From: Multifurca ochricompacta
Taxonomy: Eukaryota > Basidiomycota > Agaricomycetes > Russulales > Russulaceae
Length of the DNA stretch: 64,000 nt
NCBI GenBank assembly: GCA_022496185.1
Contig: WTXG01000159.1
Location: 1-64,000, forward strand
Reading direction: 5' to 3'
Shown here: one piece after another, positions 10,042-20,955 of the stretch
How the letters are laid out: each line of letters opens with the position of its first letter
Numbering within the stretch: the stretch's first letter is position 1
The notes under the pieces: model-generated
The model's input: the letters and a program-made list of their open reading frames with translations, nothing else
The model's database searches: none
What the model was told of the DNA's origin: nothing
Translations under genes and position numbers: made by a program

Positions 10042-11990
10042 TGTTGACACAAGACATGTCTGGAGATGCTTCAGGCATCTAAGGATCGCTTTAGCTGTAG
10101 ATAAGATTAGATTAGGTTCCAGAGTTTTGGACTTTTTACAATATCTTTATTACATTTCTTTCTCACCTTACTCAGCTGATTAGTGATGCACTTAGTAATG
10201 CACAGTAAGCACATGATATCTCTTTGGCCAATGGCCTTTACCCCTCATTGTTTATTGTCCAGCACTTGTGGACTTATTCCCAGTGCACACAGACCATTTC
10301 CCCTTGCCCCCAAGGGTATATAAGGGTGTCTGTTTCATCTCTTACACTTCAGAGTTCTTCTAACCTCTGAAGTGTAAGTTCCCTTTACTATACTTTCTTC
10401 TTTACCTTTGACTAACTGTCTTCTGTAGATAGTGATTGGCAGGGGTAACCCTGGGGTATCCTCATTGGTACCTGTACCCGTACCCATACCTGTAGTGATG
10501 GGTATGGGTAACCTGCAGGTTACCTGTGGGTCACCTGTGAAAATGTGTGCAAGTTCTTTACTTGCATCATGCATTTCGGATACCCAGCCTGGGACTTCCT
10601 GGACCAAGAAGATACACAACACGTTCATTTGTGGCTGCTTAAGATCCCTCAATGACTCTTATTCTATGTTCAGAAGATTAAGATAATTCATTATTCCATT
10701 ATTATTTTATTATTCTGCTTTCAATTTTATACAAGCACAACTAAAATACAGTATACAGAGATGATTAGATAGGATGTTATAGAACATTGATGAAAAGCCT
10801 GTCAGATAACCACACAGAATGCAAAATAATTTGATGAACACATAGCAATTTGCAGGGGTAACCCCTGGGTAATTGTTTTGATACCTGGGTTACCCATAAA
10901 ATGAAATGTGTGCAAGTTCTTTACTTGCATCGTGCATTTCAGACATCTGGCCCGGGACATCCCGGTCAAGGAGATACACACTTGGACACAACACATTCAT
11001 TTATGGCTACTCAAGATCCCTCAAAATTCCTATTTTATGTTCATAAGATTAAGATAATTTATTATTCCATTTTTATTTTATTATTCTGGTTTCAATTTTA
11101 TATGAGTGTGACTGTTCTTTGCATTTCTGTGCATTTTGGATAAGTGGCCTGGGCCATCCCGGTCAAGGAGATAAGCACTTGGACACAATGCGTTCATTTA
11201 TGGCTACTCAAGATCCCTCAAATATTGTTGGTTTATGTTCAGAAGATTAAAAGGATCCTTTATTTACATTATTATTTTATTATTCTGGTTTCATTTCATA
11301 CAAGCGCAACTGTCCTGTGCATTTAAGTCAACCTTCCTTAATAGGAAGGAGGTCAGACCACCATGCAATGCAATGTAGTTGCTGCCCCATGCAGCTTGTA
11401 GATACATGTGGGCCTTTTTCAGTAAACTAATTTGATAATTAGATTATATTATAGTCTAAAGTAGTCTAGAGAGTATTTTAGATAGTGCCAGACTGGCAGA
11501 ATTGGTCACGCATTGATAAAACAGGTGCATCATGATTTTCAAGAAGTGGATCACTGATAACACTTTTATTTTACATTGCACTGTTAATCTGCTTTGATAT
11601 TTTATATAATAATACTAGAACATATTTAAAGATACCCTATATCATACATCAGATGAGATCTTTTATTTTTGTGGCTGCAGATGTGTTTTATCTTAGAATT
11701 TCTACTGATCTTGTCAATGCATGATTGGCGCCTATACCCACCAAACCCGCTGTGTGGGTACAGGTTTCCATGAGTTGGGAGCCATATACCCATACCTGTA
11801 CCCAGCAAAACCCATGGTGCTTACCCGTGCAGGTATGAAAACCCTTGACAATCACTATCTGTAGACTACTTGTTTTTTAGGTCAGTAGTATAGTTGTATA
11901 GAGTTCTTCTAACCTCTGAAGTACTACTTGTTTTTTAGCCTAACTGCTACTAACTGCAGTCAGTATAACCAGCAGCATGATTGTTTGACA
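10042..11990 (+). repeat. Copia-1 3' LTR (interrupted)
   Basis: This repeats the 5' LTR: TGTTGACA ... TTGTTTGACA, 513 bp after removing the hAT insert at 10430-11857 and its duplicated target TCTGTAGA. Differences from the 5' LTR are few and mostly of the CpG-derived type. Confidence 0.95.
10430..11857. mobile_element. Non-autonomous hAT element N1 (copy a)
   Basis: The terminal inverted repeats are TAGTGATTGGCAGGGG and TAGTGATTGTCAAGGG, with perfect 8-bp TSD TCTGTAGA (10422-10429 and 11858-11865). It is 1428 bp with no transposase ORF. Its sub-terminal regions are dense in GGTAACC- and GTACCCATACCTG-like repeats. A block like the left end recurs near 10853 (GCAGGGGTAACCCC), so the element looks like two nested or fused relatives. 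A conserved TTCCTTAATAGGAA palindrome lies near 11335. Other copies are at 46362-55411, 25091-25333 and, degraded, near 14370 and 56550. Confidence 0.92.
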
Positions 11991-12083
11991 ACTTTCACCC
12001 TCACTCTCATCTCTTGCCCCACTTCCAAATCATCCCCTTCACATACAACCCACTGTCCAGGCAGTCGACAGTGAGTTGTAACA
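11991..12083 (-). repeat. LTR-A (minus), right part
   Basis: This is the remainder of the LTR split by Copia-1. It ends, read on the minus strand, with the 5' terminus TGTTACAACTCAC at 12083. Directly beyond it (12084-12088) is GTTTG, the reverse complement of the CAAAC that follows the other LTR-A at 25889. Confidence 0.88.
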
Positions 12084-12654
12084 GTTTGTGGCATTAGGGG
12101 ATCCATCTGTGTTTTGTAAATGTTTCAGAATTGTCAGACATTTGACTGGGAATCTGTTTTAATGACTGTTCAATAGCTGATAAAATTCTCTGTGGCTCCA
12201 CTGTCCACAAGTGCTTGTATATGGGCCTCTTTCTTCACTCCATGTAGGGGACAGATATTTTCATTGCTCTGAGTGGTGATCTGAATACATGATGTGATAC
12301 TAATGCTTGAATGAAGGCCATGCCATTCAAGTGATATAAAATCCTCATCTCCTTTAAACTGATTCTGTAGCTCCAGTTGTTGTTCATCAGTCATAGTCTT
12401 CAGAGCAGCAGCCAATGTGAGAATGCTGATCGCAGAGACAGAGGGTGCAGTGAGTGCTGGCAAGGGTCCAGTAGACACAGTGGGTACCACCATGGTCATA
12501 GGTGGCACCTCTGAGATGGTGGCAGTCTGAGCTGGCATGCTTGCACCAGTCCTGGGTTTTCTGTTTGGGCAATTGTGGACAAGATGACCTTGTCATCTGC
12601 ATTCAAAACAATGTCCTTCCTTTTTATATTGATCTTTTTCTTCAGCAGTGACAG
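12084..12654 (-). pseudogene. Gypsy-G gag end and protease N-terminus
   Basis: Minus-strand remnant. It shows a decayed Gag zinc knuckle (CFEC ... GHLVHNC near 12560-12610, with a TGA inside), then a linker, then the protease start ALVDSGATENFIS (about 12170-12215). The last codons before LTR-A read DGSPNAT, which is the upstream part of the protease block that resumes at 25889. Several TGA codons and at least one frameshift are present. Confidence 0.8.
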
Positions 12655-13248
12655 TGTTACAAACCCTGCTGCATCATCTTGTCTCTTTCTTTCCTTTCAT
12701 GTGACCTGCTGTTTGGCCTTGCTTGTCCCTTGTTGATCATGTTTATGCCTTCCTTTGTACTTGTTTATTCCTTATCTCTGACTCATGCTGTGCTTATCTA
12801 TGACTCGTATATTACACAAGGACTCTTACATATTTCCCACTAGAATCACGACTATACCAGATCCATCTACATATATTCTCATCTGGCCCACCTCTGTTCT
12901 GTCCCCTTTTTAGTTACATTATGACTTCGTTGATACACCTGGTATGATACTCCAATTCAGACTCTGATCCCTGTTACATATATAAGGCCTGCATAGATAG
13001 CCTGTATGCCTCAGACTTGACTTCTTAATTGACTTGGTGCATTACCTTCTGGGTGATCTCTAAGACCCAACCTCTGAATTGTCTCAGTGCTTCTGGCACT
13101 CTTCTGCTCACCAGTACTAGGGGATTAGCTCCTTAGTATTGACTTGTCACTTGACTTTGTATGCTAGTAATGCAGTGTACACTGATTTCATAGTTCTGCT
13201 ATGTGACTTAGTCACATGTCATGCTGAATGCCTGCACCAGGCATTACA
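12655..13248 (+). mobile_element. Solo LTR-F, 594 bp
   Basis: It starts TGTTACAAACCC and ends GGCATTACA, with perfect TSD GACAG (12650-12654 and 13249-13253). It has a TATATAAGG box and, downstream, CAGACTTGACTT, the self-primer-like start of R also seen in the Gypsy-2/3/4 LTRs. It is a related but distinct family and lies within the Gypsy-G gag. Confidence 0.9.
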
Positions 13249-13253
13249 GACAG

Positions 13254-13764
13254 CCTTTTTTATCATGTCCACATCCATAGCATTGGGGTCATGTTTTTGT
13301 AGAAAGTGAATTTGTTCCCACATGGGGACAAGTCAGCATTCTTTTTCTTGCCAACAATGCCCCAAAGGAAGACCCAATTAGCCTGGTGCCTTCTTGCTGA
13401 ATCAGCAGCTTCCTCCAGGGTTTGTGGTTGGTCTTGGTCAGAATTGTGGTGGCTAGTCCAGTGGGCAACCTGCAATAAAATACTGGTGGACACTGGCATC
13501 ATCTAAATGCAATTTGGCTCATATGGCTAGATTGTGGAACTCTGTGATGTAGTTGTCAATGTTGCCATCCTTCATTTGTAATTTCTCAAGCACTTGCAGT
13601 GCCCTTTGTCCAGCTGCCACATCAGACCATGTGGCAATGAAGGTTTGTTGGAAAACATCCCACAGTCATTGAACTCTAATCCTGTTTTGAGCTATGTTGA
13701 ATAGCCAATTGGTCTGTTCTTCAACCCATCAATCAACTTTCAGCCCTTGCATCAATGCCAACAC
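13254..13764 (-). pseudogene. Gypsy-G gag, central part
   Basis: The minus strand reads as retrotransposon Gag: WVEEQTNW, then LWDVFQQTF, a KDGNIDNYITEFHNLA block and a PRPTTNPGG segment. Stops are mainly TGA. It is bounded by solo LTR-F on one side and a solo gypsy LTR on the other. Confidence 0.75.
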
Positions 13765-14340
13765 TGTTATGACCCTTGCCCAGTGTCCCTCTTTTCTTTA
13801 CCATTCCTAATGTGGACCCTTCTCTTCTGCCTACATTGCACTTTCTGATCATGTCCCCTTCCTGGGATCCATCATGTGCTTTGCTCCCTTCCCCATGACA
13901 GTCTTTATATTTGTTGACTCATACTTACCTATGATTGTTCCCTTATCTCTTATCTTTATGACCAGACACTTACTTAATTCCCTATCAGAAGCCAGGCTTT
14001 ATGCCATCTGCTTTCATATATTTGGGCCTACTTGACTCTGCATTTCTTATCTTTAGACACCCATTCAATTATGTATATAAGTCCACTGTAGCTACACTGT
14101 AGACCTCAGACTTGACTTATTGAATACATTGGTGCTTGTCTTCTGGACATTTCCCTTTGGACTTTAACTTGTCTATCTCAGTGCTTCTGGCACTTCTCTG
14201 CTTAACATTGTCTCAGGGAACAGCCCCTTTGACTTTGACTTGCCCCTGTTAAACTCCAAGAGATCTTATTGGTCTCTTATCTGACTACAAATGAATGCTG
14301 TCACACAAGTCATGTGGAACATCCTGCACTGGATGTAACA
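13765..14340 (+). mobile_element. Solo LTR of the Gypsy-2/3/4 family (plus)
   Basis: It starts TGTTATGACCC and ends ACTGGATGTAACA, with perfect TSD AACAC (13760-13764 and 14341-14345). It contains a TATATAAG box and the R-start variant AGACTTGACTT. Confidence 0.93.
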
Positions 14341-15107
14341 AACACATACATGATGTGGCTTTGTTTGTCCATGATGGTGGCTGTCCTGGATGTGCATTTT
14401 TGCCATCCCAGACCGATTGAAAACCATCCTGAGGGCATCACGCGATTGTGTGTCTTGCAGAGTCAATCTTCTTTAACTTAGATAAGATAAGGAGGAGTTT
14501 GGACCGATCTGACCCAGTCCACGCAATGCAAAGTAGTCGCTGCCCTATGCAGCAATGGACACTGATAGATACACGTGGCCTTTGTTTGAGTAATACAATC
14601 TGATGATTTGATTATAGAGTGATCTAAAGTAGCCTAGTATGTATTTTAGATAATGCCAGACCAGCGGAAAGGATCGCGCGTTGGTAAATAAGATGTGTCA
14701 GGGCACTCAGGAGAGCGGGCCACTGATAACTAATTAGATTTACATCGCACGCTTGATCGGCTTTGGTATTTCATAGAGTAGTACTAGGACATATTTAAAG
14801 ACACCCTGTAGCACGCTGCAGACCCCATCTTGTCCTCTTGGGGCTGTAGGTGCGCTTTATCACTTTATCTTTGTATTTACTTAGGCCCAGCTAATCTTGT
14901 CCTCTTGGGGCTGTAGGCTCTTAGCAAAGTTCAATATAGGTCTATTCTTGCTGCATAAGCAAGGCAGAGTCCTCTGACTGCTTCAAGCCTTACACGTGCA
15001 TTAATCTCCGCGTTCTGGGCAGCTTTCCGACAAGGCATTTTCACCTCTGAGTTTTACTACAATCTTTACATCTAATCTTATCAAACATAGCAAGCGCGGG
15101 ATAGAAG
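14341..15107. mobile_element. Degraded hAT-N1-like element in Gypsy-G gag
   Basis: The first roughly 30 bases are still Gypsy-G gag (MDKQSHIMYVLALMQ on the minus strand continues across the solo LTR). From about 14371 to 15107 the sequence resembles hAT-N1: the CAATGCAAAGTAGTCGCTGCC and ATATTTAAAGACACCCTG blocks match 11370-11390 and 11620-11640. Termini are worn, and the flanks show only a weak 8-bp duplication, so the ends are approximate. Confidence 0.55.
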
Positions 15108-15265
15108 CACCCGTTACAGTGGCAGCATACTTGTTCAGAAATAAGTGCAATTCTAGCTGAGCAAACCATCATTTTTCTGTGGAGCAGTCGCCTTCAAAGA
15201 ATGGGGGAGGCACTCCTTCAATTCATCCTGCCACTGGGATGTTTGGTGCTAGTCCTGGCACTGGG
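15108..15265 (-). pseudogene. Gypsy-G gag, segment before Copia-3
   Basis: The minus strand reads PGLAPNIPVAG, then FEGDCSTEK-stop-WFAQLELHLFLNKYAA, the start of a typical gypsy capsid domain. It continues the proline-rich sequence at 21307-21400 across the Copia-3 insertion. Confidence 0.75.
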
Positions 15266-15612
15266 TATAGAACAGGTATGGCACAGCCTACACTAGATAC
15301 TACATTACTGCTAGCTATCTCACCTTTGTTTTACTTTGAGACTTAGATGCAGTCATTAATGCAATAGCAATTGCTTAATCTATAGCAGTTATACAGTAGT
15401 TTATATACAATTTAATGTACTATATCGGCTACTTAATTATACAAGTGTGTTATCTCATTATTGATGTGATTTGATCACATGCCCAATCTTAGATGTATAT
15501 TCTAAGTAATCTAGCTAATTATGAACGCATTCTTACTTGCATTATCTATGTGTGATCACAATCATGTCGTACCACTATCCTGGAGCCTCTGTACCAGTAT
15601 CTTGGTTCAACA
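15266..15612 (-). repeat. Copia-3 3' LTR
   Basis: It is a near-identical direct repeat of 20956-21301. The few differences include one base of length. On its internal side, 15613-15622 reads on the minus strand as AAGGGGGAG, the polypurine tract. Confidence 0.95.
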
Positions 15613-15622
15613 CTCCCCCTTG

Positions 15623-16182
15623 CTAAGTGCCACTGCTAAGTGTGCTAAGCAATTATCCCTACTTAGGCAAGTTAATCTCTAGCCCAAGTTGACTCCTGAA
15701 TTTCAGGAATTTGACGTGTCCCAAATTCTTGGTGAACATGTCTGCAGGATTTTCAGAGCCTTCTATAAAGAATAGCTCAATTTTCTTCTCCTGTACAATT
15801 TGTCTAATGTAGTGGAAGCAGATATCAATATGTTTTATCCGTCACTCTTGTACAGGATTAGAGGCCATAAAGATGGAGCCTTGGTTATCACTGCAGAGGG
15901 GAATGGGTCCTAGATCAATGCCAATTTCGCTTAGAAGCAATTTGATCCATACAATCTGTCACATTGTGTCAGAAAGCAACATGTATTCTGCTTCAGTGGA
16001 TGAGAGGGCTGTGGTCTTTTGCGCTCTAGAATTCCAGCTGAATATCCCATTCACTATTTTCACCATATATCCAGTGGTAGATTGGTGATCTATTGGGTTT
16101 GACACCCAATCAGAATCAGCGCATGCAATCAATCTGCCATTTGATCTGCCATCGTAGATAAGTGTGTAATCGGATGTGCTGG
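15623..16182 (-). pseudogene. pol: Copia-3 RNase H
   Basis: The minus strand reads ACADSDWVSNP, then TGYMVKI, then SSTEAEYM, then CSDNQGSIFMASNP and HIDICFHYIRQ, the ordered motifs of copia RNase H. It ends in DMFTKNLGHVKFLKF near the purine tract. A TGA replaces an Arg codon in the block NPVQE-stop-RIKHID. A frameshift separates it from the RT ORF. Confidence 0.85.
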
Positions 16183-17129
16183 CTAATTATCGGCAGATAT
16201 ACAGCGCTCAATCAAGATGATCTTGAGATGGATTAGCAGCAAATTGAGATGGATAGCAGCAAATTGAGATAGCCTTGTCACTGCAAAGGCAATATCTGGT
16301 TGCATGCCCAACATAATGTAAAGTAATGAGCCAATTACTTGTTGGAACTTTGAATGAATGGAAGGATCAGCAGGTTCAGTGTTAGGCTCTGGATGATAGC
16401 CTTCTGGGAGAGGAGTGGGCACAAATTTCGCATTGAGCATCCCAAAGCATTGCAGCACTTTAGTTAGGTATGGCTGTTGATCAAGTAGAATTTTGCCATC
16501 CTTCCTAGTTATGCGCATTCGCAAGAACTCCTTTGTATCTCCTAGATCCCTGCACTCCCATTTGTTCATAAAGTCAGTTTTTAATTTTCTGACTAGGACT
16601 TCATCATTTCCCATAAATAACACATCATCAACATATACAATGATGATGACGATTGACCCATTATTAGCCTTATATAGAAATAGGCCTGAGTCTGAGAGTA
16701 GGCATTTACAGCCCATTGCTGCCATGGATTTATCCAGTGCCTTCCACCATGCTAAGGCAGCTTGTTTAAGACCATAAATGGCCATTGTAGTCATAGCACT
16801 TTGGTTTCTTGTCCTTTAATTTTGAAACCTTCAGGTTGTTCCATGTATAGCTCTTCATCTAGTTCACCATACAGGAAAGTGCTTTTGATGTCTAATCCAG
16901 TGATGTGCCAATCCTCAAGCACTGCAAGTGCGAGCATCAACCAGACAGTCTCAAACCTTACAACAGGTGAGAATATTTCATTAAAGTCAATGCCTTCAAC
17001 CTGAGAAAAGCCTTTGGCAACAAGCCTGGCTTTCTTATGACCATCAGATTTCTGGTCAAAGACCCATCTGTTTTTATTGTCTTCCTCCCTTTGGGAGGGT
17101 CCACAAGTGTAAAGACTTTCCGTCTGCAA
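16183..17129 (-). pseudogene. pol: Copia-3 reverse transcriptase
   Basis: Two overlapping minus-strand frames cover the domain. 16791-17129 carries RWVFDQKSDG, KARLVAKGFSQVEG and FLYGELDEELYMEQPEGF. 16183-16794 carries IYGLKQAALAWWKAL, the catalytic YVDD (IVYVDDVLFMGND) and PDIAFAVTRLSQFAA. A frameshift near 16790 breaks the gene. All the usual copia RT blocks are present in order. Confidence 0.9.
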
Positions 17130-17919
17130 AGTGCCTCAAGTTCTTGTGACAGGCAGTCTTCCATTCCTTTTGTTGTGCGTCAGGCATGTGCAAAATATCT
17201 CTATATGTCCACTCTTGTATATTGGATGTGTCTAGTGGCTGTGAATCATGTGGAACTGTGTTGGCGAGCAGATAATTCACAAATTCTCCTCCCCCTTCCT
17301 GGGCTAGTTGAGATACAAGATCTACTAGATCCTCAACTTCATCATCACTCCCCCTTATGGGTGTAAGCGGATCATTGCTAGTGTGGGCCGGAGTGTTGAG
17401 ACTAGGACCAGGAACCTGTCTCAAACATGCGGATGGAATCAGGGAGCTACCCTGAGGTTCCACTGCTCGTCTCCATTGCCACATCCACTGAATGTCTGTA
17501 ATCTGATCAATGGGGTGCCTGTTATCCCCATAGACATTCCCAGGGCAAGTGCAACTTTCCTTTCCTGTAGAGTGCCGCAAAGGCACTGGTTGTTGTTCTG
17601 GCACAGGAGAAGGCAAGGGTACCTCTGGCTGTGAAGCACTAGGTTCTTCATCAAGAACCTGAGGTCCTTCTATTTGTTTGGAAGGTGGAAGGTGAGATGG
17701 TAGGAAATCATCATCGTCCACTAAAGGAATGGGCTGTGTATCTGGCCCTTCAGTATGTAGAGGCTCATTCAATTTTGTAACTCCACGCCGTCTGGTGGAA
17801 TCACACTTAGGGAAGAGATTCTCATCAAAGAGGGCTGTAGCTTGTGTGTATAATTGATTATTGCTAAGCCTCATGAACAGATGGCCTTTAATGCCATCTG
17901 CCTGCCCAATGTACACCAT
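17074..17919 (-). pseudogene. pol: Copia-3 integrase C-terminus and linker to RT
   Basis: A 281-residue open frame: a GKP-type module (YIGQADGIKGHLFM), then a long acidic and proline-rich linker (SQPEVPLPSPVPEQQP; SDDEVEDLVDLVSQLA), then the start of the RT region (DAQQKEWKTACHKNL). It is out of frame with the integrase core at 18052 and with the RT at 16791. Confidence 0.8.
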
Positions 17920-18051
17920 AAGTTCTGACTTAGGTGCTAGTTTATTGCTGCAAGTTCTTCAGGAATGTAGACATACACACCACATCCAAAGATGCGCAAA
18001 TGAGATATCTCTGGTGCCTCTCCATGTATTTTTCATAAGGTGTCTGCCATT

Positions 18052-18672
18052 TCAGGCACATACAGGAGTCCTATTGTAGAGATGCACCACATGCAATACA
18101 GCAAATTCCCACCAAGAGTCTGGAAGACATGACTCAATGTGCATCGATTGCACTTTATCCATACAAGTGCGCATGAAGCGCTCCGCACGGCCATTTTGTT
18201 GGGGAGTATAAGGCATGCTCTGTAGGATTTTTATCCCTTCATCTTTTAGTACATTCATAAATACATCAGACTTGTATTCGCCACCAGCATCAGACATCCA
18301 CTCTTTAATGGTGGTGTCATGTTGATTTTTGATCATGGCAAGGAATTGTTGCAAAGTGTTTATTGCAGCAGACTTAGTGCGCAAACAGACAATCCACGCG
18401 AATGACGTATAATCATCAATAAAGCTGATAAAATATTTGTATTTATGATAAGATTCTACCAGGAAGATCTTCAGATCTGAATGAATGCGCTCAAATGGCT
18501 TTGAGGCACGTGTTTCAGATGGGAGATAAGATTGCGAAGGCATCTTGCCTTGTGCACATCCCGGGCATAAGGGAGCTGTCTTCGGATAAGATAGATCTCG
18601 GGGGAATCCCTTAGTGTGATCTTTGGCATGACGTAAGACTTCCTTTGAAGGATGTCCTAGGCGCTTATGCAT
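18052..18672 (-). pseudogene. pol: Copia-3 integrase core
   Basis: It starts in the zinc-binding part (HKRLGHPSKEVLRHA ... CPGCAQGK). The catalytic triad is complete: Asp in HSDLKIF, Asp in MSDAGGEYKSD, Glu in QNGRAERFMRTCMDK. It ends at a stop after NRTPVCA, where a frameshift has occurred. Confidence 0.9.
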
Positions 18673-18865
18673 TCGATCGTAATCTACAGTGTAGATTGTG
18701 GAGTAAGATCATAAATTAGCGATCTTAGAATGAAGCCAATAGATAGTTTGGCCAGGAATGCCAGATGGCATTGAATAACAGGGACTTTGGATCCCTTATT
18801 GCGCAAGGTTAATTGGTGTTCGTCCCCATAGACGTTCAGCCCTTGCTTAAGAAATTCTCTGACAC

Positions 18866-20614
18866 TCAGGAGTCTCCCAGTAATATCAGGAATGTAATAT
18901 ACTGGATATAAGTGTGTAGTGCACGTTCTAGTGACTCCATTGTATGTGACATGTGTTCTAGTAGAACTGTACCCTTCCCTTTGATATAGATTGGCTTAGA
19001 AGCCGTTTTAACAGGCTCAGGGTTTGCCATGTCCTCATACTCAATGAAATCGTCGAGAGAAAAGGTAAAGTGCGATGAAGCACCTGAATCTAAGAGCCAT
19101 GTTATATGGCTATCGTCCGTAGTCTTTCCTTTACATTTAGCACACAGGCAATTATGCCGCAACTCAAATATATTGGTACATGACCTAAAGTCATGTACTG
19201 TGCTGTTTACTCCTGCATAACAATGGCTCTCAATGGGGGGTTCCCTAGAAGCGCGAACTAAAGAAGCGTAAATGCGTCTATGAGCTTTGCAGGGTAGAAG
19301 GAAAGGAGGGACGTACACATCTTGATCGTTGTCCTCATCTAGACCAGCCAGATCAGCCAACTGATCATCAAGATGATCAGAACCCCAGTCCAGAGGATTA
19401 TTGGGGTCCTCCTCCTCGTCTTCTGAATCAATGTCGATAGGTGAGGGGGATCTGGTTTTCTTGCAGGGCGGCTCATCTCCATCCTCTTCAAGGTCCTCCA
19501 GTTTGGTCTTACTGGACGATGCTCTTGAGAATTGGTCAGTGATGTGGGCCTCAAGCAGTTTAATGTTACGAGAGGTCCCTGGCACACCTATATCGTCGCA
19601 CAGATCCAAGGCTTGGTTAAACGCTTGATAGTGGCCAGGGATCTGCTCCTTAGGTGTGGTACGCATCACAATGCGAGGCCTTCCATTCCTGTAATGAGAT
19701 TTAAACGCAGGAGGTGAGGGAATGGATGGCATGGTCATGAGATGAGGAGGAGGGAAGAATGCCTGATTGGCGATGTGAGAATGCTGCTGTCCCTTGGACT
19801 GCTGATTATCTCTGTACTTCTTCCCGGCACGGCGCCCTGCCTGGAATTTCTGATCCAACTGTTTCTCCGCTTGCTCCGGCTGCTTGCCACCGAAGTGTTT
19901 CTGCTGATTAAAGCGAGGGTCACCCCGCTTCCGTTTGATTGCCGAGAGCTTATTAGCTGCATGAGGGTTCTTACCCCTGGATCGATCTTGCTCCCACTGA
20001 GCAAGCACGGCATCGCAGATTACGGCTAGATTAATGTTGGAAGGAGATCTTCCGACAAGGATGGTGGGGATAAGGGCCTCCCATTTGGGAGGGAGCATAT
20101 GGAGCAGGAGCATGCCCTGCAAGACATCAGGGATGGTGACACTATTGGTCTCAAGGCGCTCAAAGGTGACCTCAAGGTGGTTAATCTGAGGCAAGGGGTG
20201 CTTGGCAGAGTCCAGGCGAAAGTTTAGGGCTTCTTTGAAGTCCCTAAAGATCGCAGCGGGCCCCACTGAGCCATACTTGCTCTTTAGACCAATCCATATA
20301 AGAAAGGAAGAGCCAGTTGAGGTATGTTCATGCTGGATCGCAGTGGACAGCCTCAAGATTATAGTGCCGATCGCCTTGTTATCAGCGTGGTCCCATTCCT
20401 TCTGAAGTAATTTTTCATCTTCAGTGGGGTTCTGTTCATCCTTGGCATTAGGACGAGGGTCAGAGCCATTCGTGACCTCCCAAAGCCCACTAGACATAAG
20501 GAAAGCCCTCATCACATTGGCCCAAGCAGAATAGTTAGATCCGTCAAAGACGGGAACGGCAATTGTCAGTTGAGACGACATTGTTAAGATTTGAGTAAGT
20601 GTTTTTGGAAGCAT
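18866..20614 (-). CDS. gag: Copia-3 gag-protease ORF
   Basis: A 582-residue open frame. The N-terminus carries the copia Gag signature VFDGSNYSAWANVMRAFL. The middle is very basic (KRKRGDPRFNQQKHFGGK, GRRAGKKYRDNQQSKGQQH). Next come a strongly acidic stretch (SPSPIDIDSEDEEEDP), a cysteine cluster (CLCAKCKGK) and the protease motif WLLDSGASSHFTFSLDDF. No canonical CX2CX4HX4C knuckle is visible, so RNA binding may rely on the basic region. A second in-frame ATG (MSSQLTIAVP) ten codons in could be the true start. A frameshift after the protease core separates it from the integrase frame. Confidence 0.88.
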   Translation of the reverse strand: MLPKTLTQILTMSSQLTIAVPVFDGSNYSAWANVMRAFLMSSGLWEVTNGSDPRPNAKDEQNPTEDEKLLQKEWDHADNKAIGTIILRLSTAIQHEHTSTGSSFLIWIGLKSKYGSVGPAAIFRDFKEALNFRLDSAKHPLPQINHLEVTFERLETNSVTIPDVLQGMLLLHMLPPKWEALIPTILVGRSPSNINLAVICDAVLAQWEQDRSRGKNPHAANKLSAIKRKRGDPRFNQQKHFGGKQPEQAEKQLDQKFQAGRRAGKKYRDNQQSKGQQHSHIANQAFFPPPHLMTMPSIPSPPAFKSHYRNGRPRIVMRTTPKEQIPGHYQAFNQALDLCDDIGVPGTSRNIKLLEAHITDQFSRASSSKTKLEDLEEDGDEPPCKKTRSPSPIDIDSEDEEEDPNNPLDWGSDHLDDQLADLAGLDEDNDQDVYVPPFLLPCKAHRRIYASLVRASREPPIESHCYAGVNSTVHDFRSCTNIFELRHNCLCAKCKGKTTDDSHITWLLDSGASSHFTFSLDDFIEYEDMANPEPVKTASKPIYIKGKGTVLLEHMSHTMESLERALHTYIQYITFLILLGDS

Positions 20615-20699
20615 GAGTAAATGGTTTCTGTAAAAGAAGCCATAGTCAGCATTGAATGCGACAAAAGATACTCAGAGCACAAAACAGAACTCAGGCTCT

Positions 20700-20940
20700 T
20701 AGAAACCATAGATGCGGCCATAAAGGCGCAATGGTGAGCTTAGTAGTTTTTATGCAGCCTTAAAGGCACATTAGCAGTGCAGCCATAAAGGTGCATGAAT
20801 GTTGCGTTCACTGGTAGCATCTACTTTTGCAGCCTATAGGCGCAGACACTTATCACAGCCATTGAAGGCGCAGAAAATGTTTATTGCGGCCATTAAAGGC
20901 GCAGAGTGTGTATTGCAGCCATAAAGGCGCAAGATGCCCA
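20700..20940 (-). repeat. Short repeats in the Copia-3 leader
   Basis: Seven degenerate copies of a motif like GCAGCCATAAAGGCGCA (plus strand) occur between about 20712 and 20935, in the untranslated leader between PBS and gag. They are spaced irregularly, about 20-60 bp apart. Their conservation in a leader suggests RNA structure or protein binding, but no function is shown. Confidence 0.75.
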
Positions 20941-20955
20941 CCAGGGCCCATAACC
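20941..20955 (-). promoter_or_regulatory. Copia-3 primer-binding site
   Basis: On the minus strand GGTTATGGGCCCTGG directly follows the 5' LTR. It is the same initiator tRNA-Met anticodon-arm complement as in Copia-1 (GGTTATGGGCCCTG shared), although the two LTRs are unrelated. Confidence 0.8.

Larger units (their letters stand above)
495..11990 (+). mobile_element. Copia-1, nearly complete Ty1/copia retrotransposon
   Basis: The element begins TGTTGACACAAG and ends TTGTTTGACA, with a perfect 5-bp target duplication ACTTT at 490-494 and 11991-11995. It is inserted in LTR-A. Both LTRs are 513 bp once later insertions are removed and differ by only a few transitions, mostly TG/CA pairs. The internal order is PBS, long leader, gag, pol (protease, integrase, reverse transcriptase, RNase H), purine tract. 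Four later insertions interrupt it: solo LTRs at 853-2232 and 3399-3991, and non-autonomous hATs at 6664-8141 and 10430-11857. After removing them, pol is one reading frame broken only by two TGA codons. Confidence 0.95.
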
